From: an uncultured Chitinophagales bacterium
Lineage (GTDB): Bacteria > Bacteroidota > Bacteroidia > Chitinophagales > Chitinophagaceae
Direction of reading: 5' to 3'
Length of the DNA: 64,000 nucleotides
Assembly: GCA_946886475.1 (NCBI GenBank)
Contig: CAMPIQ010000001.1
Coordinates: 1 to 64,000, forward strand
Made by a program: the position numbers and the translations under genes. Shown piece by piece: positions 16,530-24,930 of the stretch; within the stretch, counting starts at the first letter, position 1; every line of letters starts with the position of its first letter. The notes under the pieces are model-generated. The model was not told the origin of the DNA, searched no databases, and was given only the letters and a program-made list of their open reading frames with translations.

Positions 16530-17324
16530 ATGCAGCAGTACCTGGACCTTCTTAAGCATATTCTGGATAATGGCGTGCAAAAAAACGACCGCACAGGCAC
16601 GGGAACCATCAGCAGTTTTGGTTACCAGATGCGTTTTGATCTTAACAATGGATTTCCCCTTGTTACCACTAAAAAACTTCACCTGAAAAGTATTATACAT
16701 GAATTGCTTTGGTTTCTGAAAGGTTCAACCAACATTGCCTACCTCAGGGAGAATGGCGTGAGCATATGGAATGAGTGGGCTGATGAAAACGGCGATCTTG
16801 GTCCAGTGTATGGTAAACAATGGAGAAGCTGGGAAGGCGCCTCCGGAAAAACCATTGACCAGGTAAGTGATGTGATCAGCCAGATCAAAAAAAATCCAGA
16901 CAGCAGGCGGCTTATCATCAGCGCATGGAATGTAGATGACCTGCCGGATATGGCATTGATGCCCTGCCATGCCTTGTTTCAGTTTTATGTGGCAGATGGA
17001 AAATTAAGTTGCCAGTTGTACCAGCGCAGTGCTGATGTTTTTCTTGGCGTGCCATTCAATATTGCATCATATGCCCTGCTTACCATGATGATGGCCCAGG
17101 TATGCGATGTACAGCCGGGAGAATTCATACATAGTTTCGGGGATGTACATATTTATAACAATCATATGGAACAGGTAAAACTTCAGCTAAGCAGAAGTCC
17201 CTTACCGCTTCCTCAAATGAAGATCAACCCGGAAGTGAAAAATATTTTTGATTTCAGGTTTGAAGATTTCAGCCTTGAAAATTACCAGTTCCATCCGGCG
17301 ATCAAAGCGCCTGTGGCTGTTTAA
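16530..17324 (+). CDS. thyA: Thymidylate synthase
   Basis: It makes dTMP from dUMP using methylene-tetrahydrofolate. From the ATG at 16530 the protein has 264 residues, exactly the E. coli ThyA length, with the catalytic Cys at 146 in [12 protein letters not shown]. Other signatures are [32 protein letters not shown] and HIYNNH. An upstream ATG at 16503 would add nine residues that have no counterpart in the family. An imperfect promoter box (TATATTG) ends about 6 bases before 16530. It is followed by folA, so the enzyme that regenerates tetrahydrofolate after this reaction is next to it. Confidence 0.97.
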   Translation: MQQYLDLLKHILDNGVQKNDRTGTGTISSFGYQMRFDLNNGFPLVTTKKLHLKSIIHELLWFLKGSTNIAYLRENGVSIWNEWADENGDLGPVYGKQWRSWEGASGKTIDQVSDVISQIKKNPDSRRLIISAWNVDDLPDMALMPCHALFQFYVADGKLSCQLYQRSADVFLGVPFNIASYALLTMMMAQVCDVQPGEFIHSFGDVHIYNNHMEQVKLQLSRSPLPLPQMKINPEVKNIFDFRFEDFSLENYQFHPAIKAPVAV

Positions 17325-17424
17325 CAATCACCGCTGTTTTCATTAGTGAATAAGGATCATACTTTTTTGTTTATAAATGCGGAGCTGACTGGTTACAGTA
17401 TTTTTATGGTCATCTGATCCAGCA

Positions 17425-17432
17425 TAATTTTG
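17425..17432 (+). promoter_or_regulatory. -7 box (TAATTTTG) upstream of folA
   Basis: This is an exact TAnnTTTG match. It lies 44 bases before the ATG at 17477 and 107 before the ATG at 17540, so it fits the longer form of folA slightly better. Confidence 0.5.
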
Positions 17433-17476
17433 TAATCAATTGCCAGATGATAGGATTATCAGAATAGAATCAACAC

Positions 17477-18061
17477 ATGCCTGAGAAAATTAAACCCGGT
17501 TCACAACAGCATTCGCCACCCTCAGAAAGGGCAGACGCCATGGGCACTGCCATTTTAAGTTTATTGGTTGCCGCCGGCGAAAACAATGTGATTGGAAAAA
17601 ATAACCAGCTGCCCTGGCATTTGCCTAATGATCTTAAGTATTTTAAGAATCAAACCTGGGGTATGCCCATCCTGATGGGTAGAAAAACATTTGAATCCAT
17701 CGGCAAACCTTTGCCTGGCAGAAAAAGCATTGTGATCACGAGGAATCATGACTGGAAAAACGAAGGTGTAACCGTAGTTCATTCAGTTACTGAGGCCATA
17801 GAAAAGGCAAAGGCCATGGGAATAAAAGAGATCTTTGTTATAGGTGGTGCGGAGATATTTTTAACTGCATTCGGGGAAGCCAGCCGCATTTATCTTACCA
17901 GGATACACCAGAAGTTCGATGGTGATGTATTTTTCCCTGAGATATCTTCAAAAGACTGGGAGCTGGTTCAGGACAGGTATTGTGCCGCAGATGACAAAAA
18001 TGCTTTTGCACACACTTTCCAGGTTTGGGAGAGAATACCACTTCAAAATCAACATCACTGA
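17477..18061 (+). CDS. folA: Dihydrofolate reductase
   Basis: It reduces dihydrofolate to tetrahydrofolate with NADPH. The core (from about residue 23) shows SLLVAAGENNVIGKNNQLPWHLPNDLKYFK with the catalytic Asp in PND, the MGRKTFESIGKPLPGRKSIV cofactor loop, and FVIGGAEIF. The frame opens at ATG 17477, giving 194 residues with a polar 21-residue extension. The ATG at 17540 would give the usual ~173-residue size. The promoter position allows the longer form, so the start is uncertain. It follows thyA by 152 bases and precedes a methyltransferase gene by 11. Confidence 0.93.
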   Translation: MPEKIKPGSQQHSPPSERADAMGTAILSLLVAAGENNVIGKNNQLPWHLPNDLKYFKNQTWGMPILMGRKTFESIGKPLPGRKSIVITRNHDWKNEGVTVVHSVTEAIEKAKAMGIKEIFVIGGAEIFLTAFGEASRIYLTRIHQKFDGDVFFPEISSKDWELVQDRYCAADDKNAFAHTFQVWERIPLQNQHH

Positions 18062-18072
18062 ATTTTTACGGG

Positions 18073-18867
18073 ATGTACAATAACCTGCAGTTAGCCCGCA
18101 AATATGTTCATTATTATATCAATGCATACAATGGGAAAGGTCATGGGATGCATTCTCCATTTGTTTTTAATTTTATACAGCATGTGCTGAATGGAGGAAA
18201 TGAAAAAGATCTTGAAGACATTGAAGCCCTGAGAAAATCATTGTTAAGAAATAGGAACATGTTGCAGATAACAGATCTGGGAGCGGGTTCAAGATCTGCT
18301 AAGGTGAGCCGGAGGTCAGTAAAGCAAATTGCGGCATCTGCACTTAAGCCACCACGCCTGGCCACCATTTTATACCGGCTTTCAAAATTTTACAAGCCTG
18401 ATGTTGTTATTGAACTGGGAACTTCACTTGGCATCACTACTTCCTGTTTTTCCAGGGCGCTGCCCCAATCAACCATAATAAGCATTGAAGGGAGCGGACC
18501 TGTTGCTGCGGTTGCCAATGAAAATTTTCAAAAATTAGGATGTAAAAACATACAGGTACTTGAGGGGAATTTTGATGATGTATTGAAACCGCTTCTGGAC
18601 CGTATACCGCTAGTTGACCTTGCTTACATTGACGGCAATCACCGGTATGAGCCCACTATAAGATATTTTCACTGGTTCCTTGAAAAATCAGATGAACATA
18701 CCATTATGGTATTTGATGATATTCACTGGAGTCCTGAAATGGAGAAAGCCTGGGAAGAAATCAAGGCGCATCCTTCTGTACGGTACACCATCGACATTTT
18801 CTTCCTCGGCTTTGTTTTTTTTAGGGAGGAATTCAAAGTGAAACAGCATTTTCTGATCCGTAGCTGA
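18073..18867 (+). CDS. Class I SAM-dependent methyltransferase
   Basis: This is a 264-residue protein with a Rossmann methyltransferase core. The SAM-binding motif I is VIELGTSLGITTSCFSRAL, followed by ISIEGSG (motif II acid), VDLAYIDGNHRYEPT and MVFDDIHWSPEM. The pattern resembles the Methyltransf_24 / O-methyltransferase type. The N-terminus has a short aromatic segment, KYVHYYINAYNGKGHGMHSPFVF. ATG 18073 is chosen because the alternative at 18025 lies inside folA. It is likely co-transcribed with folA. The substrate is unknown. Confidence 0.82.
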   Translation: MYNNLQLARKYVHYYINAYNGKGHGMHSPFVFNFIQHVLNGGNEKDLEDIEALRKSLLRNRNMLQITDLGAGSRSAKVSRRSVKQIAASALKPPRLATILYRLSKFYKPDVVIELGTSLGITTSCFSRALPQSTIISIEGSGPVAAVANENFQKLGCKNIQVLEGNFDDVLKPLLDRIPLVDLAYIDGNHRYEPTIRYFHWFLEKSDEHTIMVFDDIHWSPEMEKAWEEIKAHPSVRYTIDIFFLGFVFFREEFKVKQHFLIRS

Positions 18868-18926
18868 TGATTTCCCTCATCTCAACTACTGATTCTAATT
18901 ACATATGAAAGAAGTAAATGGAGTTA

Positions 18927-18934
18927 TACATTTG
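18927..18934 (+). promoter_or_regulatory. -7 box (TACATTTG) of the transhydrogenase operon
   Basis: This is an exact TAnnTTTG match, 26 bases before the pntAA ATG at 18961. It heads a three-gene operon. Confidence 0.6.
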
Positions 18935-18960
18935 CAATCAAATTGCTATAAATTGAACGC

Positions 18961-20079
18961 ATGATCGTAGGTATTCTGAAAGAGCCGCATTTTGAAACCC
19001 GGGTATCTCTACTTCCTGAAGCGGTTGCCCAACTTGTTAAAAAAGGAATTGCAGTTACCATTGAAGCCGGTGCCGGCACAAGCGCTGCTGCCAATGACCA
19101 GGATTATGAAAATGCAGGAGCATCTGTTAGCACGGCCAGGGAGGTGGTTGCAACATCAGATATTATCCTGTCGATCAATCATCCTGCAGCGGAATTAATT
19201 ATCCCGGCAGCAAAAGTACTTATTGGTGTATTCCAGCCATTATATCATCAGCAGCTGGCCATGCAATGGGCTAAACAAAAGATAACTGTTTTCAGTATGG
19301 ACATGCTTCCAAGAACCACCAGGGCTCAAAGCATGGATGTACTGAGTTCTCAGGCCAATATTTCCGGATATAAGTCTGTTTTGCTGGCGGCCAATCAATA
19401 CCCAAGATATTTTCCGATGTTCATGACGGCTGCGGGAAGTATAGCTCCTGCAAAAGTGCTGATACTGGGGGCCGGTGTTGCCGGGCTTCAGGCCATAGCA
19501 ACTGCAAGAAGGCTGGGTGCTGTAGTAGAAGTATTTGATACCAGGCCTGCAGTAAAGGAAGAAGTGATGAGTCTGGGTGCCAGGTTTGTTGAGGTAGAAG
19601 GTGCAGCAGATGCCTCCAGCGCCGGTGGTTATGCAGTTGAACAAACAGAGGAATACAAACAAAAGCAACAACAAAGAATAGCGGAGAGCATTGCAAAAGC
19701 CGATATCGTTATCACAACTGCCCAGATCCCCGGCAAAAAAGCTCCCATACTGATCACAGAAGAGATGATGGGAAAAATGCGGAATGGATCTTTGATCATT
19801 GATCTTGCAGCAGCCACCGGAGGCAATACGCCATTTACCAGAAATAATGAAACGATAAAGCATAATGGAGTGGAAATAATTGGAAACAGCAACCTGCCTG
19901 CCACCATGCCTTCAGATGCAAGTAAATTATATGGTAAGAATATCCTGAACTTTTTACAACTCATCACGGGAAAGGAAATGCAGTTGAATCTTAATTGGGA
20001 TGATGATCTTGTGAAGGGAACATGTATTGTACATGATGGTGAAGTGGTTCATGAAAGGCTTAGAGAGCATAAACAATAA
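18961..20079 (+). CDS. pntAA: NAD(P) transhydrogenase, NAD(H)-binding alpha subunit (domain I)
   Basis: This is the soluble part of the proton-translocating transhydrogenase, which uses the proton gradient to drive hydride transfer from NADH to NADP+. The 372-residue protein is of the alanine dehydrogenase/PntA type, with the N-terminal MIVGILKEPHFETRVSLLPE and the NAD-binding turn VLILGAGVAGLQAIATARRLGA. The membrane part of PntA is a separate gene (pntAB), as in the three-subunit enzymes of Rhodospirillum. pntAB starts 23 bases on, and pntB is directly adjacent to it. Confidence 0.95.
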   Translation: MIVGILKEPHFETRVSLLPEAVAQLVKKGIAVTIEAGAGTSAAANDQDYENAGASVSTAREVVATSDIILSINHPAAELIIPAAKVLIGVFQPLYHQQLAMQWAKQKITVFSMDMLPRTTRAQSMDVLSSQANISGYKSVLLAANQYPRYFPMFMTAAGSIAPAKVLILGAGVAGLQAIATARRLGAVVEVFDTRPAVKEEVMSLGARFVEVEGAADASSAGGYAVEQTEEYKQKQQQRIAESIAKADIVITTAQIPGKKAPILITEEMMGKMRNGSLIIDLAAATGGNTPFTRNNETIKHNGVEIIGNSNLPATMPSDASKLYGKNILNFLQLITGKEMQLNLNWDDDLVKGTCIVHDGEVVHERLREHKQ

Positions 20080-20102
20080 ATATATAATCATTAATAATAC
20101 CT

Positions 20103-20420
20103 ATGCAAAGTATACTTGACTGGATTTACGGGCATGAAGAAACCATTTACATAGTTATCCTGATGATCTTTGTAGGCATAGAAGTAATAGGACGGGTGCC
20201 AAGCGTATTGCATACTCCTTTAATGAGTGGAGCCAATGCCATTCACGGGGTGGTGATCATTGGAGCCATCATTGTAATGGGGAAGGCCGAAACCGATAAT
20301 TATTATGCGCTGGTACTAGGATTTCTTGCCGTGGTGCTTGGAACGCTTAATGTGGTTGGTGGATTTGTGGTAACCGACCGGATGCTTGAAATGTTTAAAT
20401 CAAAAAAGAAAAAAAGTTAA
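20103..20420 (+). CDS. pntAB: NAD(P) transhydrogenase, membrane subunit alpha2
   Basis: This is a small membrane subunit of domain II. The 105 residues contain three to four hydrophobic segments, including IYIVILMIFVGIEVIGRVP, the conserved LHTPLMSGANAIHGVVIIG turn, and ALVLGFLAVVLGTLNVVGGF. It ends in a lysine-rich tail. Its length and content match PntAB of split transhydrogenases. Its stop codon is immediately followed by the pntB ATG, so the two are translationally close. Confidence 0.95.
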   Translation: MQSILDWIYGHEETIYIVILMIFVGIEVIGRVPSVLHTPLMSGANAIHGVVIIGAIIVMGKAETDNYYALVLGFLAVVLGTLNVVGGFVVTDRMLEMFKSKKKKS

Positions 20421-21971
20421 ATGGAATTGACCATACTCACGCTGATTTACCTGATTGCTTCTGTTACATTTATTCTTGGATTAAAGATGCTGTCACATCC
20501 CGAAACGGCAAGAAAGGGAAATCTTATTGCTGCAGCAGGAATGGGAATTGCCATTTTCGGTACTATATTTTTGTACCAGGACATTGACACCGGCGAACGC
20601 CTTCATAATTACGGTTGGATATTTGGCGGATTGATAGTAGGTGGCATCATCGGCACCGCAATAGCAAAAAGGGTGAAGATGACGGCGATGCCTGAAATGG
20701 TGAGTTTGTTCAATGGCATGGGTGGTGCCTGTGCTGCACTGATTTCAATAGCGGAATTTCATCATTATGCATCGTCAGGTTTTTCTACAGAAATTGAACA
20801 GGCATTTGCCGGCGAAACAATTAATATAGGTGAATTTGAATTACCGCTGCGAACAGGAACACTGATCACGATCTTTCTTGGTTTGATCATTGGATCCGTA
20901 TCTTTTGCAGGAAGCATCATTGCCTGGGGTAAGCTCAATGGATCAATCAGTGACAGGTCGTTCAAAGGACAGCATATTGTAAACCTGATTGTTCTTGGTT
21001 TGATCATTGGACTAAGTGTTTTTCTTCTTTCTACCATCGGGTCTTCTTTTGAAATATGGAATGGAGACCTGGTAAACACAGCTGATAAAATTTCTTTAAG
21101 GGGATTGAATATTGAATTAACAACTTCAGTATATGTTTTATTCTATGCGGTATTTTTTCTGTCACTGATCTATGGGATATTATTTGTACTTCCAATAGGA
21201 GGAGCTGATATGCCGGTAGTGATCTCATTGCTGAATTCATTTACGGGCGTGGCAGCAGCCTGCGGCGGATTTTTGTACGATAATAAAGTAATGCTGACCG
21301 GAGGTATACTTGTGGGAGCAGCAGGTACACTGCTTACGATACTGATGTGTAAAGCCATGAACCGTTCTCTTGCCAATGTATTGATCGGTTCTTTCGGGGG
21401 AGGTACAAAGGCTGGTGTTGCTGGAACAAAGGAACAGGGTCTGCATAAGGAGATCAGTTTGAGTGATGCTGCTGTTGTAATGGCCTATGCCAATAAGATC
21501 ATGATCGTTCCAGGCTATGGACTGGCGGTGGCCCAGGCACAGCATGCCTGTCATGAGCTGGAGAAATTGCTGCAGGAAAAAGGAGTAGAAGTAAAATATG
21601 CCATTCACCCTGTTGCTGGCCGTATGCCCGGCCATATGAATGTGTTGCTTGCCGAAGCAGATGTGAGTTACGAAAAGCTACAGGAAATGGAAGAAGCCAA
21701 TGGTGAATTTCCAACAACGGATGTTGTTCTCATCCTGGGTGCCAATGATGTTGTTAATCCTGCAGCTAAAACCGATCCTGCATCTCCCATTTATGGTATG
21801 CCTATCCTTGATGTTGAACTGGCAAAGACAGTGATCGTTAATAAACGTAGCATGAAACCGGGTTATGCCGGTATTGAAAATGATCTGTTCTTCCAGCCAA
21901 AAACTTCCATGTTATTTGGGGATGCAAAAAAAGTACTGCAGGAACTGATCAGCGAGATCAAGAATTTATAG
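20421..21971 (+). CDS. pntB: NAD(P) transhydrogenase, beta subunit
   Basis: This subunit holds the proton channel and the NADP(H)-binding domain III. The 516 residues begin with about nine membrane spans up to residue ~310, and the soluble C-terminal domain follows with the inverted Rossmann NADP site VPGYGLAVAQAQH, HPVAGRMPGHMNVLLAEA and ILGANDVVNPAA. The ATG directly abuts the pntAB stop. Its TAG overlaps the end of the convergent DUF3307 gene by 6 bases, leaving no room for a separate terminator. Confidence 0.97.
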   Translation: MELTILTLIYLIASVTFILGLKMLSHPETARKGNLIAAAGMGIAIFGTIFLYQDIDTGERLHNYGWIFGGLIVGGIIGTAIAKRVKMTAMPEMVSLFNGMGGACAALISIAEFHHYASSGFSTEIEQAFAGETINIGEFELPLRTGTLITIFLGLIIGSVSFAGSIIAWGKLNGSISDRSFKGQHIVNLIVLGLIIGLSVFLLSTIGSSFEIWNGDLVNTADKISLRGLNIELTTSVYVLFYAVFFLSLIYGILFVLPIGGADMPVVISLLNSFTGVAAACGGFLYDNKVMLTGGILVGAAGTLLTILMCKAMNRSLANVLIGSFGGGTKAGVAGTKEQGLHKEISLSDAAVVMAYANKIMIVPGYGLAVAQAQHACHELEKLLQEKGVEVKYAIHPVAGRMPGHMNVLLAEADVSYEKLQEMEEANGEFPTTDVVLILGANDVVNPAAKTDPASPIYGMPILDVELAKTVIVNKRSMKPGYAGIENDLFFQPKTSMLFGDAKKVLQELISEIKNL

Positions 21972-22682
21972 GTCCAGAGCAATCAGTTTCAATGCAAGCA
22001 ATCCTGTTAATATGGCCAGGCTAATACTGATAAGGGTACCGATCAACAGGTATTCAGTTTTGATCTCAGGTCTGTTGGCTTCATTAAACCTTAATAGACT
22101 TTTGGCAGCGATCAGTAATCCTATGGCCTCGTATTGATTTTGTATAACAAGGGTCAAAATGATCATCCTTTCCATGATCCCGATCCATTTACCTGCATTT
22201 CCCAATGTAGTTCCGTCTTTTATGCGGTCTCTCCATTTCCTTGTTGCCTGGCTGATCATGATACCGGCAGGGAAACTGATAAATACATAGGCTGTAATCA
22301 GTATGATGGTATTTTTAGTATTGATCATTTCCCATGCCGATCTGATATCATCAGGGTAAAGGAAGATCACATACCAGCAGGCCAGTATCACAAGCAGGTG
22401 TAAAAGCTGGTCGATAAAAAAATATTTTACCTCATTTCCCCTGTACGATTTCCATCCGTCAATTAAAATATGGGTAATCATAATTACCAGTATGCTCAAC
22501 CAGTAGGAAATCCCGGTCACCATCAGGGCCACTGCACCATGAACCACACCATGCAGGTACAGGGAAGGAGAATGAAAATGTTTTGCATTTCTGTTCTCTA
22601 TCCATGACCGGGGCTGTAAAATGAAATCGCTTATTAAGTGCGCCAGAATGATCCTTACAAGCCATAGTATGTATTCGTCCAT
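21966..22682 (-). CDS. DUF3307 membrane protein
   Basis: This is a 238-residue integral membrane protein with about six to seven hydrophobic spans. The N-terminal LVRIILAHLISDFILQPRSWI is the DUF3307 hallmark (short conserved helix H-L-x-x-D-F-x-L-Q), followed by LHGVVHGAVALM and HILIDGWKSY, which contribute conserved His and Asp residues facing one side of the membrane. The function is unknown. It follows the SatD-like regulator by 2 bases on the same strand and shares its operator cluster, so it is probably the regulator's target or signal partner. Confidence 0.85.
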   Translation of the reverse strand: MDEYILWLVRIILAHLISDFILQPRSWIENRNAKHFHSPSLYLHGVVHGAVALMVTGISYWLSILVIMITHILIDGWKSYRGNEVKYFFIDQLLHLLVILACWYVIFLYPDDIRSAWEMINTKNTIILITAYVFISFPAGIMISQATRKWRDRIKDGTTLGNAGKWIGIMERMIILTLVIQNQYEAIGLLIAAKSLLRFNEANRPEIKTEYLLIGTLISISLAILTGLLALKLIALDL

Positions 22683-22684
22683 AT

Positions 22685-23302
22685 TCAGGTGTTGATTGAT
22701 TTAATTAAGATGGTATATTCTGTAAGCAGTTTTTCCATTTCGGGCCAGCCTGCTGATTGAATGTGCTTATGTATAGTAGCCTGTGATTTTTTAAGCTTTT
22801 TTGCAGCCTCCACCTGGGTTTTGTTCATCAGTAATTCAAATACTGCGGCTGCCTGCTTTGCCGTCATGTGCCTGAACAGGTAATCAACAAACCGCGAAAG
22901 CAGCCGCAGTCCTGTATTGACGATCTCATTTTTTTCATTGGATGCAATAGTGAGTTTCATTTCGTTACTCATTCTGTCAAATGAACGTCCTGAAATGAGA
23001 AAGGCATTTCCCGATGCAGTGCTTAGTTGTTTTAGAGGAAGCTTCACCAGGTCAATACCTATGCTGGCTTTGATATCTGATACGCCACCCGATATTTTAA
23101 TAGTACCAGTTCTTGCAAGTAAGATCATTTGTAATGCAGGAGCAGGAACTTTTAAATAAACCTGGAAACTGTCTCCACGAAAGAATTCAATCAAATGACC
23201 GGCAAACACAGTTTCAATATGCTTTATGATCTTCCTGACCTCAGACCTTGACAGCCTGGTGGAGTTTACAATATCGGCTGTAATGACTGCCCTCAATACC
23301 AT
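22685..23302 (-). CDS. SatD-like protein: cyclase-fold-like sensor fused to an HTH
   Basis: This is a 205-residue member of the SatD family. Read as a fold, residues 1-130 resemble a class III nucleotide cyclase: ADIVNSTRLS (first metal Asp), FRGDSFQVYL (second metal Asp), then PAPALQMILLA, DIKASIGIDLVK and GNAFLISGRSFDRM in the right order and spacing. The Asn of the cyclase N-x3-R motif appears to be Leu, while the Arg is kept, so activity is uncertain. The C-terminal ~55 residues are an HTH (TQVEAAKKLKKSQATIHKHI). It is the first gene of an operon with DUF3307 and lies beside three palindromes that it may bind. The cyclase relation is my inference. Confidence 0.75.
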   Translation of the reverse strand: MVLRAVITADIVNSTRLSRSEVRKIIKHIETVFAGHLIEFFRGDSFQVYLKVPAPALQMILLARTGTIKISGGVSDIKASIGIDLVKLPLKQLSTASGNAFLISGRSFDRMSNEMKLTIASNEKNEIVNTGLRLLSRFVDYLFRHMTAKQAAAVFELLMNKTQVEAAKKLKKSQATIHKHIQSAGWPEMEKLLTEYTILIKSINT

Positions 23303-23316
23303 GCAATGCTTTTGAA

Positions 23317-23324
23317 CTAAATTA
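23317..23324 (-). promoter_or_regulatory. Probable -7 box of the SatD-DUF3307 operon (TAATTTAG)
   Basis: This matches TAnnTTTG at five of six fixed positions on the minus strand, 14 bases before the ATG at 23302. It touches the first palindromic operator, so occupancy of that operator would interfere with polymerase. Confidence 0.4.
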
Positions 23325-23397
23325 GCCTAAAAAGGCGAATTTTTAAAATTATAGCCTAAAAAGGCGAATTTCTGTAATTATAGCCTTTTAAGGCTAA
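23322..23397. promoter_or_regulatory. Three palindromic operators at an exact 29-bp period
   Basis: Three copies of an 18-bp dyad of the form (T/A)TAGCCT-N4-AGGC(G/T)AA lie at 23322-23339, 23351-23368 and 23380-23397. The GCCT/AGGC arms are perfect in all three, with the same 4-base spacer. The start-to-start distance is 29 bp both times. The third copy is the most symmetric (AGCCTTTTAAGGCT core). They fill the gap between the SatD-like gene and the divergent RNA methyltransferase gene. Confidence 0.85.
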
Positions 23398-23445
23398 TTG
23401 CATTTGTTTAGATCCATTAATGATTATTTCAGCGGCGTTTACATT

Positions 23446-23453
23446 TACCTTTG
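23446..23453 (+). promoter_or_regulatory. -7 box (TACCTTTG) of the RNA methyltransferase gene
   Basis: This is an exact TAnnTTTG match. The apparent TTG start at 23451 overlaps it, so translation must begin further down. The next in-frame start-like codon is TTG 23472, 18 bases after the box. Confidence 0.6.
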
Positions 23454-23471
23454 GATAAATTCTACAATAAC

Positions 23472-24848
23472 TTGAACAGATTACCCATAGAATTTTTAAA
23501 ATCATTACAGCACACCAATGGGTTTGATCATAATGCCTTCGTGGAGGTACATGAAAGCGGGGAGCAGGTAACATCTGTAAGATTACATCCTTTGAAAGGA
23601 GCTGTTGATAATGACTTATTTTCCATTTCAGCACCTGTGCCATGGACATGCTGGGGTTATTATCTTCACAAACGTCCTTCTTTTACTTTTGATCCCTTAT
23701 TTCACGCAGGCTGTTATTATGTACAGGAAGCGTCAAGTATGTTCCTTGAACAGGCATTTGCGCAATTAACAGATACAACCAGGCCCCTGAAGATTCTTGA
23801 CCTCTGTGGTGCTCCCGGTGGTAAATCTACCCATATACAATCTTTGATGTCAGATGAATCTGTTCTGGTAAGTAATGAAGTGATAAGGAACAGAAGCCTG
23901 GTGCTTACCGATAATATCATTAAATGGGGAACAACCAATGTAATCGTAAGTAATAACGATCCATCTGTATTTGGAAAACTGCAGGGGTATTTTGATGCGA
24001 TAACAGTGGATGCCCCATGCAGCGGCAGTGGATTGTTCAGGCGCGATGAAACTGCAATTGAAGAATGGAGCTTGAATAATGTGCAATTGTGTTGTCAGCG
24101 CCAGAAGAGAATTCTTGCGGATGTTTTGCCTGCGCTGAAAGAGGATGGATTATTGATTTATTCTACCTGTTCCTATTCAATGGAAGAAGATGAAGATATA
24201 GCCGACTGGCTGATTGATGAAATGGAAATGGAAAATCTCAGTCTGAGTATACCTGATAGCTGGAATATTATAAAAAGCCTTTCTGAAAAAGGAGCAGAGG
24301 GATATAGATTCTATCCCGATAAGGTCAGGGGTGAAGGTTTTTTTATGTGCTGCTTCAGAAAAAAGAATCATGCTGCACAACAGAAGTTAAAACCCTATAA
24401 AGCGGAGAAAGTCAGCACAGAAGAAAAAAGGATCATAGCCGAATGGATCAGGCCAGATCAACTGGAGATCATCAGTTATAAGGATCAATTTGTTGCACTT
24501 ACACCCCAGGCATTACAGGTTTTCCTTGACTTAAAAAATGTTGTATACCTGCAGTATATGGGTGTGGCCCTTGGAAAGATAATGAAGAACCGCCTGGTGC
24601 CGGAACATGCGCTGGCCCTCAGTTCATTGTATTCTGAAAATATATTATCCAATGAGCTTTCATATGATGATGCCATTAAATATTTACAGAAGAAGGAGGT
24701 GGATTTTAACATTTCTGATAAAGGATGGCAATTTGTACAGTACAAAGGATATAACCTGGGATGGATAAATGTACTTTCTAACCGGGTGAATAATTATTAT
24801 CCCAAAGAATTGCGTATTTTGAAACAGTCGAATGATGCCGTTTTTTAA
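23472..24848 (+). CDS. RsmB/RsmF-type RNA (cytosine-5)-methyltransferase
   Basis: This is a SAM-dependent m5C methyltransferase of the NOL1/NOP2/Sun family, most like RsmF (16S rRNA). About 458 residues are counted from TTG 23472. The N-terminal block LPIEFLKSLQ...GFDHNAF and HESGEQVTSVRLHPLK is typical of Bacteroidota members. SAM-binding ILDLCGAPGGKSTHI, DAPCSGSGLF and the catalytic STCSYSMEED follow. The C-terminal ~150 residues form the extra RNA-binding domain of RsmF. There is no ATG before residue 130 or so. TTG 23451 lies inside the promoter box, so 23472 is preferred, with some doubt. Confidence 0.88.
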   Translation: MNRLPIEFLKSLQHTNGFDHNAFVEVHESGEQVTSVRLHPLKGAVDNDLFSISAPVPWTCWGYYLHKRPSFTFDPLFHAGCYYVQEASSMFLEQAFAQLTDTTRPLKILDLCGAPGGKSTHIQSLMSDESVLVSNEVIRNRSLVLTDNIIKWGTTNVIVSNNDPSVFGKLQGYFDAITVDAPCSGSGLFRRDETAIEEWSLNNVQLCCQRQKRILADVLPALKEDGLLIYSTCSYSMEEDEDIADWLIDEMEMENLSLSIPDSWNIIKSLSEKGAEGYRFYPDKVRGEGFFMCCFRKKNHAAQQKLKPYKAEKVSTEEKRIIAEWIRPDQLEIISYKDQFVALTPQALQVFLDLKNVVYLQYMGVALGKIMKNRLVPEHALALSSLYSENILSNELSYDDAIKYLQKKEVDFNISDKGWQFVQYKGYNLGWINVLSNRVNNYYPKELRILKQSNDAVF

Positions 24849-24930
24849 AAAATATTAGGCATATTTGTGATAAGCTAACCAATGTCATAAGAGTAGAAAT
24901 GACATGCAATTGAAACCTAAATATATCCAA

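Noticed and set aside
19240..19863. 207-residue minus-strand frame inside pntAA
   Set aside because: Cys/His/Ser-rich shadow of the NAD-binding domain, with no promoter or independent support.
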